In this document: piece after piece, positions 51,145-60,205 of the stretch
Layout of the letters: each line of letters begins with the position of its first letter
Numbering within the stretch: the stretch's first letter is position 1
DNA from: Lachnospiraceae bacterium
GTDB lineage: Bacteria > Bacillota > Clostridia > Lachnospirales > Lachnospiraceae
Length of the DNA: 61,587 bases
Reading direction: 5' to 3'
Assembly (NCBI GenBank): GCA_011959105.1
Contig: BLLU01000063.1
Location: 1 to 61,587 of the forward strand
Position numbers and translations under genes: made by a program
The notes under the pieces: generated by a model
Seen by the model: the letters and a program-made list of their open reading frames with translations, nothing else
What the model was told of the DNA's origin: nothing
The model's database searches: none

Positions 51145-51588
51145 ATGGGACGACGTGAACAGAGGGAGCAGATATTCAAACTGCTTTTCCGGGTAGAATT
51201 CAATGAATTGGAGGAGATGCCCCAACAGAGGGATCTTTTTCTGGATGAGATCAAGCTGCCGGTGGAGGAGGACGGACTGGCAGCCAGGGAGAAGGATCTC
51301 TCTTATATCGCGGAAAAATACGGCAGGATCCAGGAAAAACTTTCCGAGATAGACCGGTTGATCAATGAGAAAACGGAAGGGTGGAGTCTGGGCCGCATGG
51401 GCAAGGTGGAGGTAACTTTGCTGCGTCTGGGGGCTTATGAGATTCTGTTTGACCAGGATGTGCCTGACAGCGTGGCCATCAACGAGGCGGTGGAACTGGC
51501 CAAGAGATACGGTCAGGACAATTCCGGCTCTTTTGTCAATGCCGTGCTGGCGAAATTCCTGAGTCCCGGTCAGGGAGAGAAACAGTGA
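51145..51588 (+). CDS. nusB: Transcription antitermination protein NusB
   Basis: The 147-residue protein begins MGRREQREQIFKLLFRVEF, the usual NusB start, and has IDRLINEKTEGWSLGRMGKVEVTLLRLGAYEILF and the late AINEAVELAKRYGQDNSGSFVNAVLAK. It binds the boxA RNA with S10 in rRNA antitermination. The stop codon overlaps the xseA ATG by one base (TGATG), so translation is coupled. Confidence 0.95.
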   Translation: MGRREQREQIFKLLFRVEFNELEEMPQQRDLFLDEIKLPVEEDGLAAREKDLSYIAEKYGRIQEKLSEIDRLINEKTEGWSLGRMGKVEVTLLRLGAYEILFDQDVPDSVAINEAVELAKRYGQDNSGSFVNAVLAKFLSPGQGEKQ

Positions 51589-52793
51589 TGGCACGCAGTG
51601 TTTATACGGTTACGCAGGTCAATGCGTATATTAAGAATATGTTCACGCAGGACTATATGCTGCAGTCCCTCTTTGTCAAAGGAGAGGTGAGCAACTGTAA
51701 GTATCATTCCTCTGGACATATTTATTTTACGTTAAAGGATTCAAAGGGGACATTGAACTGTGTCATGTTCGCAGGCAACCGCAAGGGGCTGAACTTCCAT
51801 ATGCAGGAGGGACAGCAGGTGGTGGCGGGCGGCACGATGGACGTATATGAGAGAGACGGGAAATACCAGCTTTACGCCAGGCAGATTGTCCTGGACGGGG
51901 CGGGGGCGCTGTACGAGCGCATCGAACAGCTAAAGCAGGAACTTCGGGAACTGGGCATGTTTGCTCCCGAGTATAAAAAGCCCATCCCCCGGTTTATCCG
52001 CACGCTGGGGGTGGTAACGGCGGACACCGGGGCGGCGGTGCGGGATATTATACAGATTGCCACCCGGCGCAATCCCTATGTGCAGATTCTGCTCTATCCC
52101 GCCATTGTCCAGGGAGATCAGGCGGCGGCCAGTGTGGTCAGAGGCATTCGGGCTTTGGAAAAGCAGGCTGTGGATGTGATAATCGTGGGCCGGGGCGGCG
52201 GCTCCATTGAGGATTTGTGGGCCTTTAACGCCAGAGAAGTGGCCCAGGCGGTGTTTGACTGTTCCGTGCCCATTATCTCGGCGGTGGGACATGAGACGGA
52301 CACCACCATCATCGACTATGTGTCGGATCTTCGGGCTCCCACCCCCTCTGCGGCGGCGGAATTGGCGGTGTATGACATTCGGCAGCTGGACGAATGCCTG
52401 GAGAATGCCGCAATGCGGCTTAAAAAGGGAATGGGACGGCTGCTGACAGAAAAGAGGAATCTGGTCGGGCGCTGGGAACTGCAGCTTAAGGCGGCCGGCC
52501 CGGGCAGCCGGCTCCGGGAGAAACGGACCTATCTGGTTCAGTTGGAGGAGAGGCTGCAGAGGGGCATGGGAGACGCGCTTCGGGAGAGACGGCAGAGGAT
52601 GGCCCTCTATGTGGAGCAGATGAAGGGACTTTCTCCCCTGCAGAAGCTGAGCAGCGGTTACGGCTTTGTGGCGGACGAACAGGGCAGGGCCGTGCGGTCT
52701 GTCCGGGATGTGGAACAGGGGCAGAAGCTGACAATCCATGTGGTGGACGGTTCCATCGAAGCCAGGGTGACAGACAGGCATAAAAACAAGTGA
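51588..52793 (+). CDS. xseA: Exodeoxyribonuclease VII large subunit
   Basis: The 401-residue protein has an N-terminal OB-fold (VYTVTQVNAYIKNMF, VKGEVSNCKYHSSGHIYFTLKD), the catalytic domain with VVTADTGAAVRDI, and the strongly conserved IVGRGGGSIEDLWAFN and SAVGHETD. A coiled C-terminal part follows. With XseB it degrades single-stranded DNA from both ends. The ATG at 51588 was preferred over the GTG one codon upstream. xseB follows 10 bases later. Confidence 0.96.
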   Translation: MARSVYTVTQVNAYIKNMFTQDYMLQSLFVKGEVSNCKYHSSGHIYFTLKDSKGTLNCVMFAGNRKGLNFHMQEGQQVVAGGTMDVYERDGKYQLYARQIVLDGAGALYERIEQLKQELRELGMFAPEYKKPIPRFIRTLGVVTADTGAAVRDIIQIATRRNPYVQILLYPAIVQGDQAAASVVRGIRALEKQAVDVIIVGRGGGSIEDLWAFNAREVAQAVFDCSVPIISAVGHETDTTIIDYVSDLRAPTPSAAAELAVYDIRQLDECLENAAMRLKKGMGRLLTEKRNLVGRWELQLKAAGPGSRLREKRTYLVQLEERLQRGMGDALRERRQRMALYVEQMKGLSPLQKLSSGYGFVADEQGRAVRSVRDVEQGQKLTIHVVDGSIEARVTDRHKNK

Positions 52794-52803
52794 GGACGGA
52801 CAG

Positions 52804-53037
52804 ATGGCAGGAAAAAAGGAGACGGGAAAAACTCCCGGTATCGAGGAGAATTTCGCAAAGCTTGAGGAGGTCATACAGCGTCTGGAGGGCGGGGAGACCT
52901 CTCTGGAGGAGGCTTTTGCCGCTTACAGCGAGGGCATGCAGCTTATAAAGGCCTGCAATGACCAGATTGACAGAGTGGAAAAGCAGGTGCTGAAGCTGAC
53001 GGAGGAAGGGACGACGGAGCCCCTGGACGCGGAATAG
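52804..53037 (+). CDS. xseB: Exodeoxyribonuclease VII small subunit
   Basis: The 77-residue protein has the XseB core ENFAKLEEVIQRLEGGETSLEEAFAAYSEGMQLIKACND, an antiparallel helical hairpin that binds the XseA coiled coil. The C-terminus is acidic. It lies between xseA and the prenyl synthase gene, the usual order in Firmicutes. Confidence 0.95.
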   Translation: MAGKKETGKTPGIEENFAKLEEVIQRLEGGETSLEEAFAAYSEGMQLIKACNDQIDRVEKQVLKLTEEGTTEPLDAE

Positions 53038-53082
53038 GCGGAGCGGCAGGGAATAGCGGGGAACTTTATGGCAGGAGGCAAT

Positions 53083-54009
53083 ATGGAGCAGATACAGGAG
53101 AGAATACAGCGTAAGGCGGCGGAGATCGAGGATATTATCAAGGCATATCTGCCGGAGGAGACAGGACTGCAGCGCAGCGTGCTGGAGGCCATGAACTACA
53201 GCGTGCTGGCCGGGGGCAAGCGCCTGCGGCCCATGCTGATGCTGGAGACATACCGTATGTTTGGGGGCCGCGGCAGGGAAGTGGAAGCCCTGATGGCAGC
53301 CATCGAGATGATCCATACCTATTCTCTGGTACACGATGATCTGCCAGCCATGGACAATGATGAATATCGCCGGGGGCGCAGGACCACCCATGCGGTATAT
53401 GGGGAGGCCATGGGCATCCTGGCAGGGGACGGCCTTCTGAATCTGGCCTGGGAGACGGCCATGAAAGCCTTTGCTTCGGAGAGGCGGGAGGAGCAGAATT
53501 TGCAGGCGGAAGCGGTACGCCTGCGGCGCGTTGCCGATGCCATATCTGTTCTGGCGCAAAAAGCAGGGGTTTTCGGTATGATCGGCGGCCAGTGCGCGGA
53601 TATCGAGGCAGAGGGAGCGGAGCAGGTGTCCATGGAACAGCTTTTGTTCATCCATGAGCACAAGACGGCGGCCCTGATCCAGGCAGCCATGATGGCGGGG
53701 GCGATCCTGGCCGGGGCGGACAGGCAGCAGGTGGAACGGATGGAGAGATGTGCCTATGATATCGGCGTCGCCTTCCAGATCCAGGACGATATTCTGGATG
53801 TTACCGGCACGGCGGAGGAATTGGGCAAGCCCATCGGCAGTGACGAAAAGAATCATAAACAGACCTATGTGACCATCAACGGCCTGGAGGCTTCCGCAGG
53901 GGAGGTGGAACGGCTTTCCCGGGAGGCCATGGAAATTCTCTTCTCCCTGGAGGGGGACAGCAGCTTTTTGCAGGAACTCACGGCATTCCTGATTCACCGC
54001 AGGAAGTAG
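53083..54009 (+). CDS. ispA: Farnesyl/geranylgeranyl diphosphate synthase (polyprenyl synthetase)
   Basis: The 308-residue enzyme condenses isopentenyl diphosphate with allylic diphosphates. It has the first aspartate-rich motif in LVHDDLPAMDND, the GGKRLRP box near residue 46, and the second motif FQIQDDILDVTG. The larger spacing in DDLPAMD is that of bacterial farnesyl-type enzymes. The ATG at 53083 follows an AGGAGG site at ideal distance; the ATG at 53068 adds five codons. Its neighbour dxs supplies the precursor pathway. Confidence 0.94.
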   Translation: MEQIQERIQRKAAEIEDIIKAYLPEETGLQRSVLEAMNYSVLAGGKRLRPMLMLETYRMFGGRGREVEALMAAIEMIHTYSLVHDDLPAMDNDEYRRGRRTTHAVYGEAMGILAGDGLLNLAWETAMKAFASERREEQNLQAEAVRLRRVADAISVLAQKAGVFGMIGGQCADIEAEGAEQVSMEQLLFIHEHKTAALIQAAMMAGAILAGADRQQVERMERCAYDIGVAFQIQDDILDVTGTAEELGKPIGSDEKNHKQTYVTINGLEASAGEVERLSREAMEILFSLEGDSSFLQELTAFLIHRRK

Positions 54010-54078
54010 CCTTTCGGGAGGCGGCCCGGGGTTGTGCGGCGCCACAGGGAATGTCCGTGGTGCGATGGGGATGAAAAA

Positions 54079-55965
54079 ATGTACTTAGAGCAGATCCGAA
54101 ATGTAAACGATATCAAAAATATAGATTCCAGGGCCTATGAAGAACTGGCCCAGGAAATCCGGGATTTCCTGATCCGTAAGATCAGCGTGACGGGAGGGCA
54201 TCTGGGCTCCAATCTGGGGGCTGTGGAACTGACCATGGCACTCCATCTTGCCCTGCGGCTCCCGGAGGACAAAATTATCTGGGATGTGGGGCATCAGTCC
54301 TACACACACAAAATCCTCACCGGGCGTAAGGACGGATTTGACGGTCTGCGGCAGTTTCGGGGCATGAGCGGTTTTCCCAAGCGCAAGGAGAGCAACTGCG
54401 ACGCTTTTGACACGGGGCACAGCTCCACTTCCATCTCGGCGGGCCTGGGCCTGGTGAAGGCCAGGGATATCCAGGGGCTGGACCAGACCGTGGTGTCCGT
54501 CATCGGCGACGGGGCCATGACGGGGGGGATGGCATATGAGGCGCTGAACAATGCGGGGAAGCTGGAGACCAATTTCATTATCATCCTCAACGACAACAAT
54601 ATGTCCATCTCCGAGAATGTGGGAGGTGTCTCCAAATATCTGAACAATATCCGTACAGCCGACAGCTATCTGGATCTGAAAAGGGGGATCTATGAGGCTC
54701 TGCGGGGTATCCCCCGGGGCAACAATATGGTGTCGGGGATCCGCAGGGTAAAGAGCAGCTTCAAACAGCTGGTGATTCCGGGTATGCTCTTTGAGGACAT
54801 GGGCATTACATACCTGGGGCCGGTGGACGGGCACAACATTTCGGCTCTGGTACGGGTGATCCAGGAAGCCAGAAGAGTGAACGGGGCCGTGATGATCCAT
54901 GCCATCACCCAGAAGGGCAAAGGCTATGCCCCGGCGGAGCGTCATCCTGCCCGATTCCACGGTGCGGACCCTTTTGACGTGGAGACGGGCCTTCCCACCA
55001 GGCCCCACACCACTCCCAGTTATACGGACGTCTTTTCCACCGTTATGTGCAAGCTGGGAGGACGGGATGAAAAGGTGGTGGCCATTACCGCTGCCATGCC
55101 GGACGGTACGGGCCTTAAGCGCTTCCGCAATATGTTCCCGGAGCGGTTTTTTGATGTGGGCATTGCCGAGGAACACGCGGTGACCTTTGCCGCCGGATTG
55201 GCGGCGGGGGGGATGAAGCCGGTGGTAGCGGTCTATTCCTCGTTTCTGCAGAGAGCCTATGACCAGATCCTCCACGATGTGTGCATCCAGAACCTGCCCG
55301 TGGTCTTTGCCATAGACCGGGCAGGGCTGGTGGGCAGTGACGGGGAGACCCATCAGGGGATTTTTGACCTGTCCTATCTCACCAACATCCCCAACATGCA
55401 TGTATGCGCCCCCAAGAACAAGTGGGAACTGGCGGACATGCTGAAATACGCGGTGGCTTTCGAAGGCCCCATGGCCATCCGCTATCCCAGAGGGGAGGCT
55501 TATGACGGCCTGAGGGAGTACCGGGAGCCCATTGTCTGCGGCAGGGCGGAGTGGATCTACCGGGAGCGGGATATTGCCCTGTTCGCCGTGGGCAGTATGG
55601 TCAAAACAGCGCAGCAGGTTTGGGAGAAACTGCATGAGGAGGGTATGCAGGCCAGCCTGATCAACGCCCGTTTTGTAAAGCCCATCGACGAAGAAGCGGT
55701 GCTGGAAGCCTGCAGAGAGCACCGGCTGATCGTGACGCTGGAGGAGAACGTGGCTGCCGGAGGATATGGGGAGAAGGTGCTGAGACTTCTCAATCACAGA
55801 AAGATGGCATCGGACTGCCTGCAGTTGGCGCTGCCCGACGCCTATATCGAGCATGGCAATGTGGAGATGCTGAAGGAAGAGATCGGCATGGACGCGGACA
55901 GCATCTGCAGGAGTATCCGGGAGAGGCTGGCAGCACAGGGGGCCGGGCTTACCCGGGAAACTTAA
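54079..55965 (+). CDS. dxs: 1-deoxy-D-xylulose-5-phosphate synthase
   Basis: DXS makes the first MEP-pathway intermediate from pyruvate and glyceraldehyde 3-phosphate using thiamine diphosphate. The 628-residue protein fits the family. It has GHQSYTHKILTGR, DTGHSSTSISAGLGL, the thiamine-binding GDGAMTGGMAYEALNN, and the pyrimidine-domain DVGIAEEHAVTFAAGLA. The ATG at 54079 was chosen over the GTG at 54034 because it gives the normal N-terminus. It is followed 32 bases later by tlyA. Confidence 0.97.
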   Translation: MYLEQIRNVNDIKNIDSRAYEELAQEIRDFLIRKISVTGGHLGSNLGAVELTMALHLALRLPEDKIIWDVGHQSYTHKILTGRKDGFDGLRQFRGMSGFPKRKESNCDAFDTGHSSTSISAGLGLVKARDIQGLDQTVVSVIGDGAMTGGMAYEALNNAGKLETNFIIILNDNNMSISENVGGVSKYLNNIRTADSYLDLKRGIYEALRGIPRGNNMVSGIRRVKSSFKQLVIPGMLFEDMGITYLGPVDGHNISALVRVIQEARRVNGAVMIHAITQKGKGYAPAERHPARFHGADPFDVETGLPTRPHTTPSYTDVFSTVMCKLGGRDEKVVAITAAMPDGTGLKRFRNMFPERFFDVGIAEEHAVTFAAGLAAGGMKPVVAVYSSFLQRAYDQILHDVCIQNLPVVFAIDRAGLVGSDGETHQGIFDLSYLTNIPNMHVCAPKNKWELADMLKYAVAFEGPMAIRYPRGEAYDGLREYREPIVCGRAEWIYRERDIALFAVGSMVKTAQQVWEKLHEEGMQASLINARFVKPIDEEAVLEACREHRLIVTLEENVAAGGYGEKVLRLLNHRKMASDCLQLALPDAYIEHGNVEMLKEEIGMDADSICRSIRERLAAQGAGLTRET

Positions 55966-55997
55966 AAAGGAGTATCGGAGGTCTTGAAAGGAAGGGT

Positions 55998-56894
55998 ATG
56001 AAAGAACGTTTGGATGTGATCCTGGTGGGGCAGGGCTATGCGCCTTCCCGGGAGAAAGCCAAGGCCATCATTATGTCGGGGATTGTGTATGTGAACGGCC
56101 AGAAGGAGGATAAGGCCGGAAGCATGTTCGAGATGACAGGGCTGCGTCTGGAGGTCAGAGGTACAGGACAGAAATATGTGAGCCGGGGAGGCCTGAAACT
56201 GGAGAAGGCCATGGGGGTCTGGGATATTTCTCTGGAGGGGCTGGTGTGCATGGACATCGGAGCTTCCACAGGAGGATTTACCGACTGCATGCTGCAAAAC
56301 GGAGCGGCAAAAGTCTATTCCGTGGACGTGGGGCATGGGCAGTTGGATTGGAAGCTGCGCAGCGACCCCCGGGTGGTGTGTATGGAAAAGACCAATTTCC
56401 GTTATATGCAGCCTGGGGATATCCAGGAAAAACCGGATTTTGCCAGCGTGGATGTGTCCTTTATCTCTCTGACGAAGATCCTGATTCCCGCCCGGAATCT
56501 GCTGGAGGACCAAGGGCGGATGGTGTGCCTGATCAAGCCTCAGTTTGAGGCGGGCCGGGAGAAAGTGGGCAAAAAGGGAGTGGTACGGGATCCTGCCGTA
56601 CACCGGGAGGTAATTCACAAGATCCTGGACTTTGCGGATTCCATCGGTTTTGAAGTACTATGCCTGGATTATTCCCCCATCAAGGGGCCGGAGGGGAATA
56701 TTGAGTATCTGGTACAGATCCGGAAAGACGGCATACGCTGCCGGGCACTGGCGGACCTGGGGGAACAGGAGGCGGAGGCAGGGCTCAAGGAACTGCTGAT
56801 AAAAGGGGAGGGTCTTTCCTGGCGGCAGGGTTGGCCGGAATGTATAGAGAACACGGTGGCCATGGCTCATGACGGACTGGACGGGGGCATGTAA
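55998..56894 (+). CDS. tlyA: TlyA family rRNA 2'-O-methyltransferase
   Basis: The 298-residue protein has an N-terminal S4 RNA-binding domain (about 1-60, RLDVILVGQGYAPSREKAKAI) followed by an FtsJ-like methyltransferase (SRGGLKLEKAM, CMDIGASTGGFTDCMLQ, and the late YLVQIRK). In actinobacteria TlyA methylates 16S and 23S rRNA and affects capreomycin sensitivity; some relatives are called hemolysins. The fixed position between dxs and nadK is common in Clostridia. Confidence 0.93.
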   Translation: MKERLDVILVGQGYAPSREKAKAIIMSGIVYVNGQKEDKAGSMFEMTGLRLEVRGTGQKYVSRGGLKLEKAMGVWDISLEGLVCMDIGASTGGFTDCMLQNGAAKVYSVDVGHGQLDWKLRSDPRVVCMEKTNFRYMQPGDIQEKPDFASVDVSFISLTKILIPARNLLEDQGRMVCLIKPQFEAGREKVGKKGVVRDPAVHREVIHKILDFADSIGFEVLCLDYSPIKGPEGNIEYLVQIRKDGIRCRALADLGEQEAEAGLKELLIKGEGLSWRQGWPECIENTVAMAHDGLDGGM

Positions 56895-56912
56895 CGCCGG
56901 CGGGAGGCAGGG

Positions 56913-57815
56913 ATGAAGCATTTTCTGATCTATACGAATTGCCATAAGGACAGGGGATTGGCCGTGACGGAGCGAATCCGCAGCTATCTGGAATCCCGGG
57001 GGCAAAAATGTACGGTGATCCTGCAGGACATGGCCAGGGAGCAAAGTCCGGCGGAGGGCTGCCTTTCGGCAGAGGGTCATACATATACCAAAGAAGAGGA
57101 CAGGCCCGGGTACCCGGAGGATGCATATTGCATGATTGTACTGGGGGGGGACGGCACCATGCTGCAGGCCGCCTGGGATGTGAGAAAAGCCCATATCCCC
57201 CTGATCGGCGTGAACCTGGGGACTCTGGGCTATATGACAGAGGTGGAGCCCAGCTGCCTGGAGGAGGCGCTGGACCGGCTGATGGGGGGACAGGCATCCT
57301 CCGAGAGCCGGATGATGCTCAACGGCAGGGTATTTTACCGGGACGGCAGGGTGACGGAAGACTGGTGTCTGAACGATATCGTCATTTCCAGGTGCGGGGC
57401 CCTGCAGGTCATCAAACTCAATATTTTTGTAAATGGGCAATTCCTCAAGGAATACAGCGCCGACGGTGTGATCATCACCACTCCCACCGGCTCCACGGGC
57501 TATAATCTGTCTGCCGGCGGCCCCATAGCAAAGCCCTCCGCCCGGCTCATTATCATGACGCCCATCTGTCCCCACACCCTAAGCAGCAGGAGTATCATTC
57601 TGTCTCCCGAGGATGTGATCGAGATCGAGATTCCTCAGGGGCGGGAGGGACGCAGACAGCAGGTGACTGCCAATTTTGACGGCGCCCATGAACTGTCCAT
57701 GAGCACCGGCGACCGAATCCGCATCGTGGAGTCGGAGAAGACCACGGAGATTCTGTCGGTCAATAAGATTAGTTTTCTGGAAGTACTGCATCGCAAGATG
57801 CGGGAGACGGAATAG
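56913..57815 (+). CDS. nadK: NAD kinase
   Basis: The 300-residue protein phosphorylates NAD to NADP. It has the signature GGDGTM (78-83), GVNLGTLGYMTEVE, the catalytic region WCLNDIVISR, and the glycine-rich SADGVIITTPTGSTGYNLSAGGP with the substrate-binding ITPICPH-like stretch. It lies 18 bases after tlyA and 35 before argR, in the same unit. Confidence 0.95.
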   Translation: MKHFLIYTNCHKDRGLAVTERIRSYLESRGQKCTVILQDMAREQSPAEGCLSAEGHTYTKEEDRPGYPEDAYCMIVLGGDGTMLQAAWDVRKAHIPLIGVNLGTLGYMTEVEPSCLEEALDRLMGGQASSESRMMLNGRVFYRDGRVTEDWCLNDIVISRCGALQVIKLNIFVNGQFLKEYSADGVIITTPTGSTGYNLSAGGPIAKPSARLIIMTPICPHTLSSRSIILSPEDVIEIEIPQGREGRRQQVTANFDGAHELSMSTGDRIRIVESEKTTEILSVNKISFLEVLHRKMRETE

Positions 57816-57850
57816 TGAAAAGGCGAAGGATTACAGTATAGGGGGAATAT

Positions 57851-58324
57851 ATGGGACTGAAAAAAAACAGACATAATACGATCCTGGAGATTATTTCCGG
57901 CCAGGAGATCGACACCCAGGAGGAACTGGCCCGGCAGCTTAAGGAGGCGGGATACGATGTGACCCAGGCCACCGTATCCAGGGACATCCGGGAACTGAAT
58001 CTGTGTAAGGTGTCGGCCGGTGGGGGGAGACAGAAGTATGCCATATTGCAGCGGGAGGACAGCCGCCATCTGGAGGATAAATATATCCGGGTGCTTAAGG
58101 ACGGCTTTTCTTCCATGGATATGGCCCAGAACATTCTGGTGGTCAAGACAGTCTCCGGCATGGCAATGGCGGTGGCGGCGGCCATTGACGCCATGCATTT
58201 CAGGGAGATCGTGGGCAGTATTGCCGGGGACGACACTATCATGATGGCCGTGCGCACGGTGGAGGATACGGAGAAGCTGATGGGGCGGATCCGGGAACTG
58301 CTTCATTCACCCCAAACCATGTGA
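57851..58324 (+). CDS. argR: Arginine repressor
   Basis: The 157-residue protein has an N-terminal winged helix (NTILEIISGQEIDTQEELARQL, ATVSRDIRELNL) and a C-terminal arginine-binding hexamerisation domain with AVAAAIDAMHFREIVGSIAGDDTIMMAVR. It controls arginine metabolism genes, none of which lie in this window. Its position before recN is conserved across Firmicutes. Confidence 0.95.
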   Translation: MGLKKNRHNTILEIISGQEIDTQEELARQLKEAGYDVTQATVSRDIRELNLCKVSAGGGRQKYAILQREDSRHLEDKYIRVLKDGFSSMDMAQNILVVKTVSGMAMAVAAAIDAMHFREIVGSIAGDDTIMMAVRTVEDTEKLMGRIRELLHSPQTM

Positions 58325-58412
58325 TGCAGGCGTACAGGCCCCTTGGGCTTGGCGGTTTCTTTGACACAGGGAGTTGGGGGACCGCGGGAGAGGGCCTGGG
58401 AGGAAGAAAGAG

Positions 58413-60107
58413 ATGTTAGTAAGTTTACATGTGAAGAATCTGGCTCTGATTGAGGAGACAGAAGTGGAATTCGGGGAGGGACTGAATATCCTCACCGGAG
58501 AGACCGGCGCGGGCAAATCCATCCTCATCGGTTCGGTTAATCTGGCGCTGGGAGCCAGATTTGACAAGGATATGCTGCGCCAGGGGGCAGAGAGCGCTCT
58601 GGTGGAATTGATGTTTACCTGCCCGCCGGAGGATAAGGCGCTGCGGGAAAAACTCAGGGAACTGGAGATCCCCCTGGAGGAAGATATGGTACTGATCAGC
58701 CGCCGCATGCAGCCGGGAAAAAGCGTACTGCGCATCAATGGCGAGACCGTATCCGCCCGTCAGGTTAAGGAAGTTGCGGAACTGCTTATCGACATGCACG
58801 GTCAGCATGAGCACCAGTCCCTGCTGCACAAAAAAAAGCATATGGAAATATTGGACGCCTATGCGGGAGAGGCGGCACAGGAAACTCTGGATCTGGTGGC
58901 CGGACGCTACCGGGAGGTCCGCAGACTCAGGGAGGAGATGGAGGAGAACCGGCTGGATGAGGATTCCCTGAAGAGGGAGCAGGACTTGCTGACCTTTGAG
59001 CAGCAGGAGATCCAGGAAGCCTGCCTTGTACCCGGTGAGGACGCGGCGCTGGAGGAAGCCTACAGACGGATGGTGAACAGCAAAAAGATCACCCAGGCTC
59101 TGGGGGAGGCCCAGGCCTATGCGGGCAACGAGGAGGGAGGCGCGGGCAGCGCCCTGAGCAGGGCTCTGCGGTGTATGCACGGCATAGCGGAATATGACGG
59201 CCGGCTTGCGCAGCTTACGGAACAGCTTAACCAGATAGACGGCCTGCTCAGCGACTATAACCGGGACATGGCCCAGTATCAGGATGGCCTGATCTGGGAC
59301 GAGCAGGAATTCCGGCAGACAGAGGAACGTCTGAACCGTCTGAACCGCCTGAAAGACAAATACGGCAGTACTTTGGAACAGGTGCTTGAAGTATACGGAG
59401 AGAAATGCCGGAGGCTGAAGAAGCTGGCGGATTATGACCTGTATATACAGAAGCTGGAGCAGGAACTGGCCAGGGCAGAGAAGGGACTGGAGCAGGCCTG
59501 CGAAAAACTCACTAAAATCCGCAAAAAGAGCGCCAAAGGGCTGACGAAGGTGTTGACGGAGGCGCTTCAGGGTTTGAATTTCCTGACGGTACAGTTACAG
59601 ATTCAGGTGCAGGACGGACAAGGGGCCGGCGCAAAGGGATGGGACGATGTGGAATTCCTGATCTCCACCAATCCGGGAGAGCCGGTAAAGCCCCTGGCCC
59701 AGATCGCCAGCGGCGGCGAGTTATCCCGGATTATGCTGGCCATCAAGACGGTGCTGGCCAGCCGGGACGATATCGACACTTTGATTTTTGACGAAATCGA
59801 TGCGGGTATCAGCGGCAAGACCGCCTGGAGGGTTTCCGAGCAGCTGGACAATGTGGCCCATGTCCATCAGGTGATCTGTATCACCCACCTGCCCCAGATT
59901 GCCGCCATGGCCGACCGGCATTTTGTTATCGAAAAAGTGGCGCGGAAGGACAGTACCGTTACGGGAATCCGGCGGCTTCAGGAAGAGGAGAATCTGCAGG
60001 AACTGGGCAGGCTTTTGGGCAGCGACGGCATGACGGACGCAGTGCTGGGCAATGCCAGAGAGATGCGGCAGCAGGCGCTGAAACATAAGTCAGCCGCCCC
60101 GGATTGA
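58413..60107 (+). CDS. recN: DNA repair protein RecN
   Basis: RecN is an SMC-like ATPase in double-strand break repair. The 564-residue protein has Walker A GETGAGKS (29-36), MHGQHEHQSLLHKKKH, a long coiled coil (about 150-380), the signature PLAQIASGGELSRIMLAIK and Walker B LIFDEIDAGISG, ending with CITHLPQIAAMAD. The ATG at 58413 follows a GGAGG site; the frame open from 58374 was rejected. A hairpin after the gene overlaps the spoIVB start region. Confidence 0.96.
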   Translation: MLVSLHVKNLALIEETEVEFGEGLNILTGETGAGKSILIGSVNLALGARFDKDMLRQGAESALVELMFTCPPEDKALREKLRELEIPLEEDMVLISRRMQPGKSVLRINGETVSARQVKEVAELLIDMHGQHEHQSLLHKKKHMEILDAYAGEAAQETLDLVAGRYREVRRLREEMEENRLDEDSLKREQDLLTFEQQEIQEACLVPGEDAALEEAYRRMVNSKKITQALGEAQAYAGNEEGGAGSALSRALRCMHGIAEYDGRLAQLTEQLNQIDGLLSDYNRDMAQYQDGLIWDEQEFRQTEERLNRLNRLKDKYGSTLEQVLEVYGEKCRRLKKLADYDLYIQKLEQELARAEKGLEQACEKLTKIRKKSAKGLTKVLTEALQGLNFLTVQLQIQVQDGQGAGAKGWDDVEFLISTNPGEPVKPLAQIASGGELSRIMLAIKTVLASRDDIDTLIFDEIDAGISGKTAWRVSEQLDNVAHVHQVICITHLPQIAAMADRHFVIEKVARKDSTVTGIRRLQEEENLQELGRLLGSDGMTDAVLGNAREMRQQALKHKSAAPD

Positions 60108-60159
60108 CAGAATTCATTTTTTAAAAGCCATAAATTTCATTGATTAAAGATTTGAAAAT

Positions 60160-60205
60160 AATCACACACTATTTGCAGGACAATTTGCGGAGAGTGTGTG
60201 ATTTT
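60160..60205 (+). terminator. Hairpin with T-run between recN and spoIVB, overlapping the spoIVB start
   Basis: AATCACACACT (60160-60170) pairs perfectly with AGTGTGTGATT (60193-60203), and further T residues follow, so it looks like an intrinsic terminator of recN. It also covers the possible spoIVB GTG start at 60198 and part of its GGAGAG site. Confidence 0.65.

Noticed and set aside
60108..60197. Sigma-G/sigma-F promoter for spoIVB
   Set aside because: I looked for GNATA-like and CATNNTA-like boxes with 17-18 spacing and found no convincing pair.
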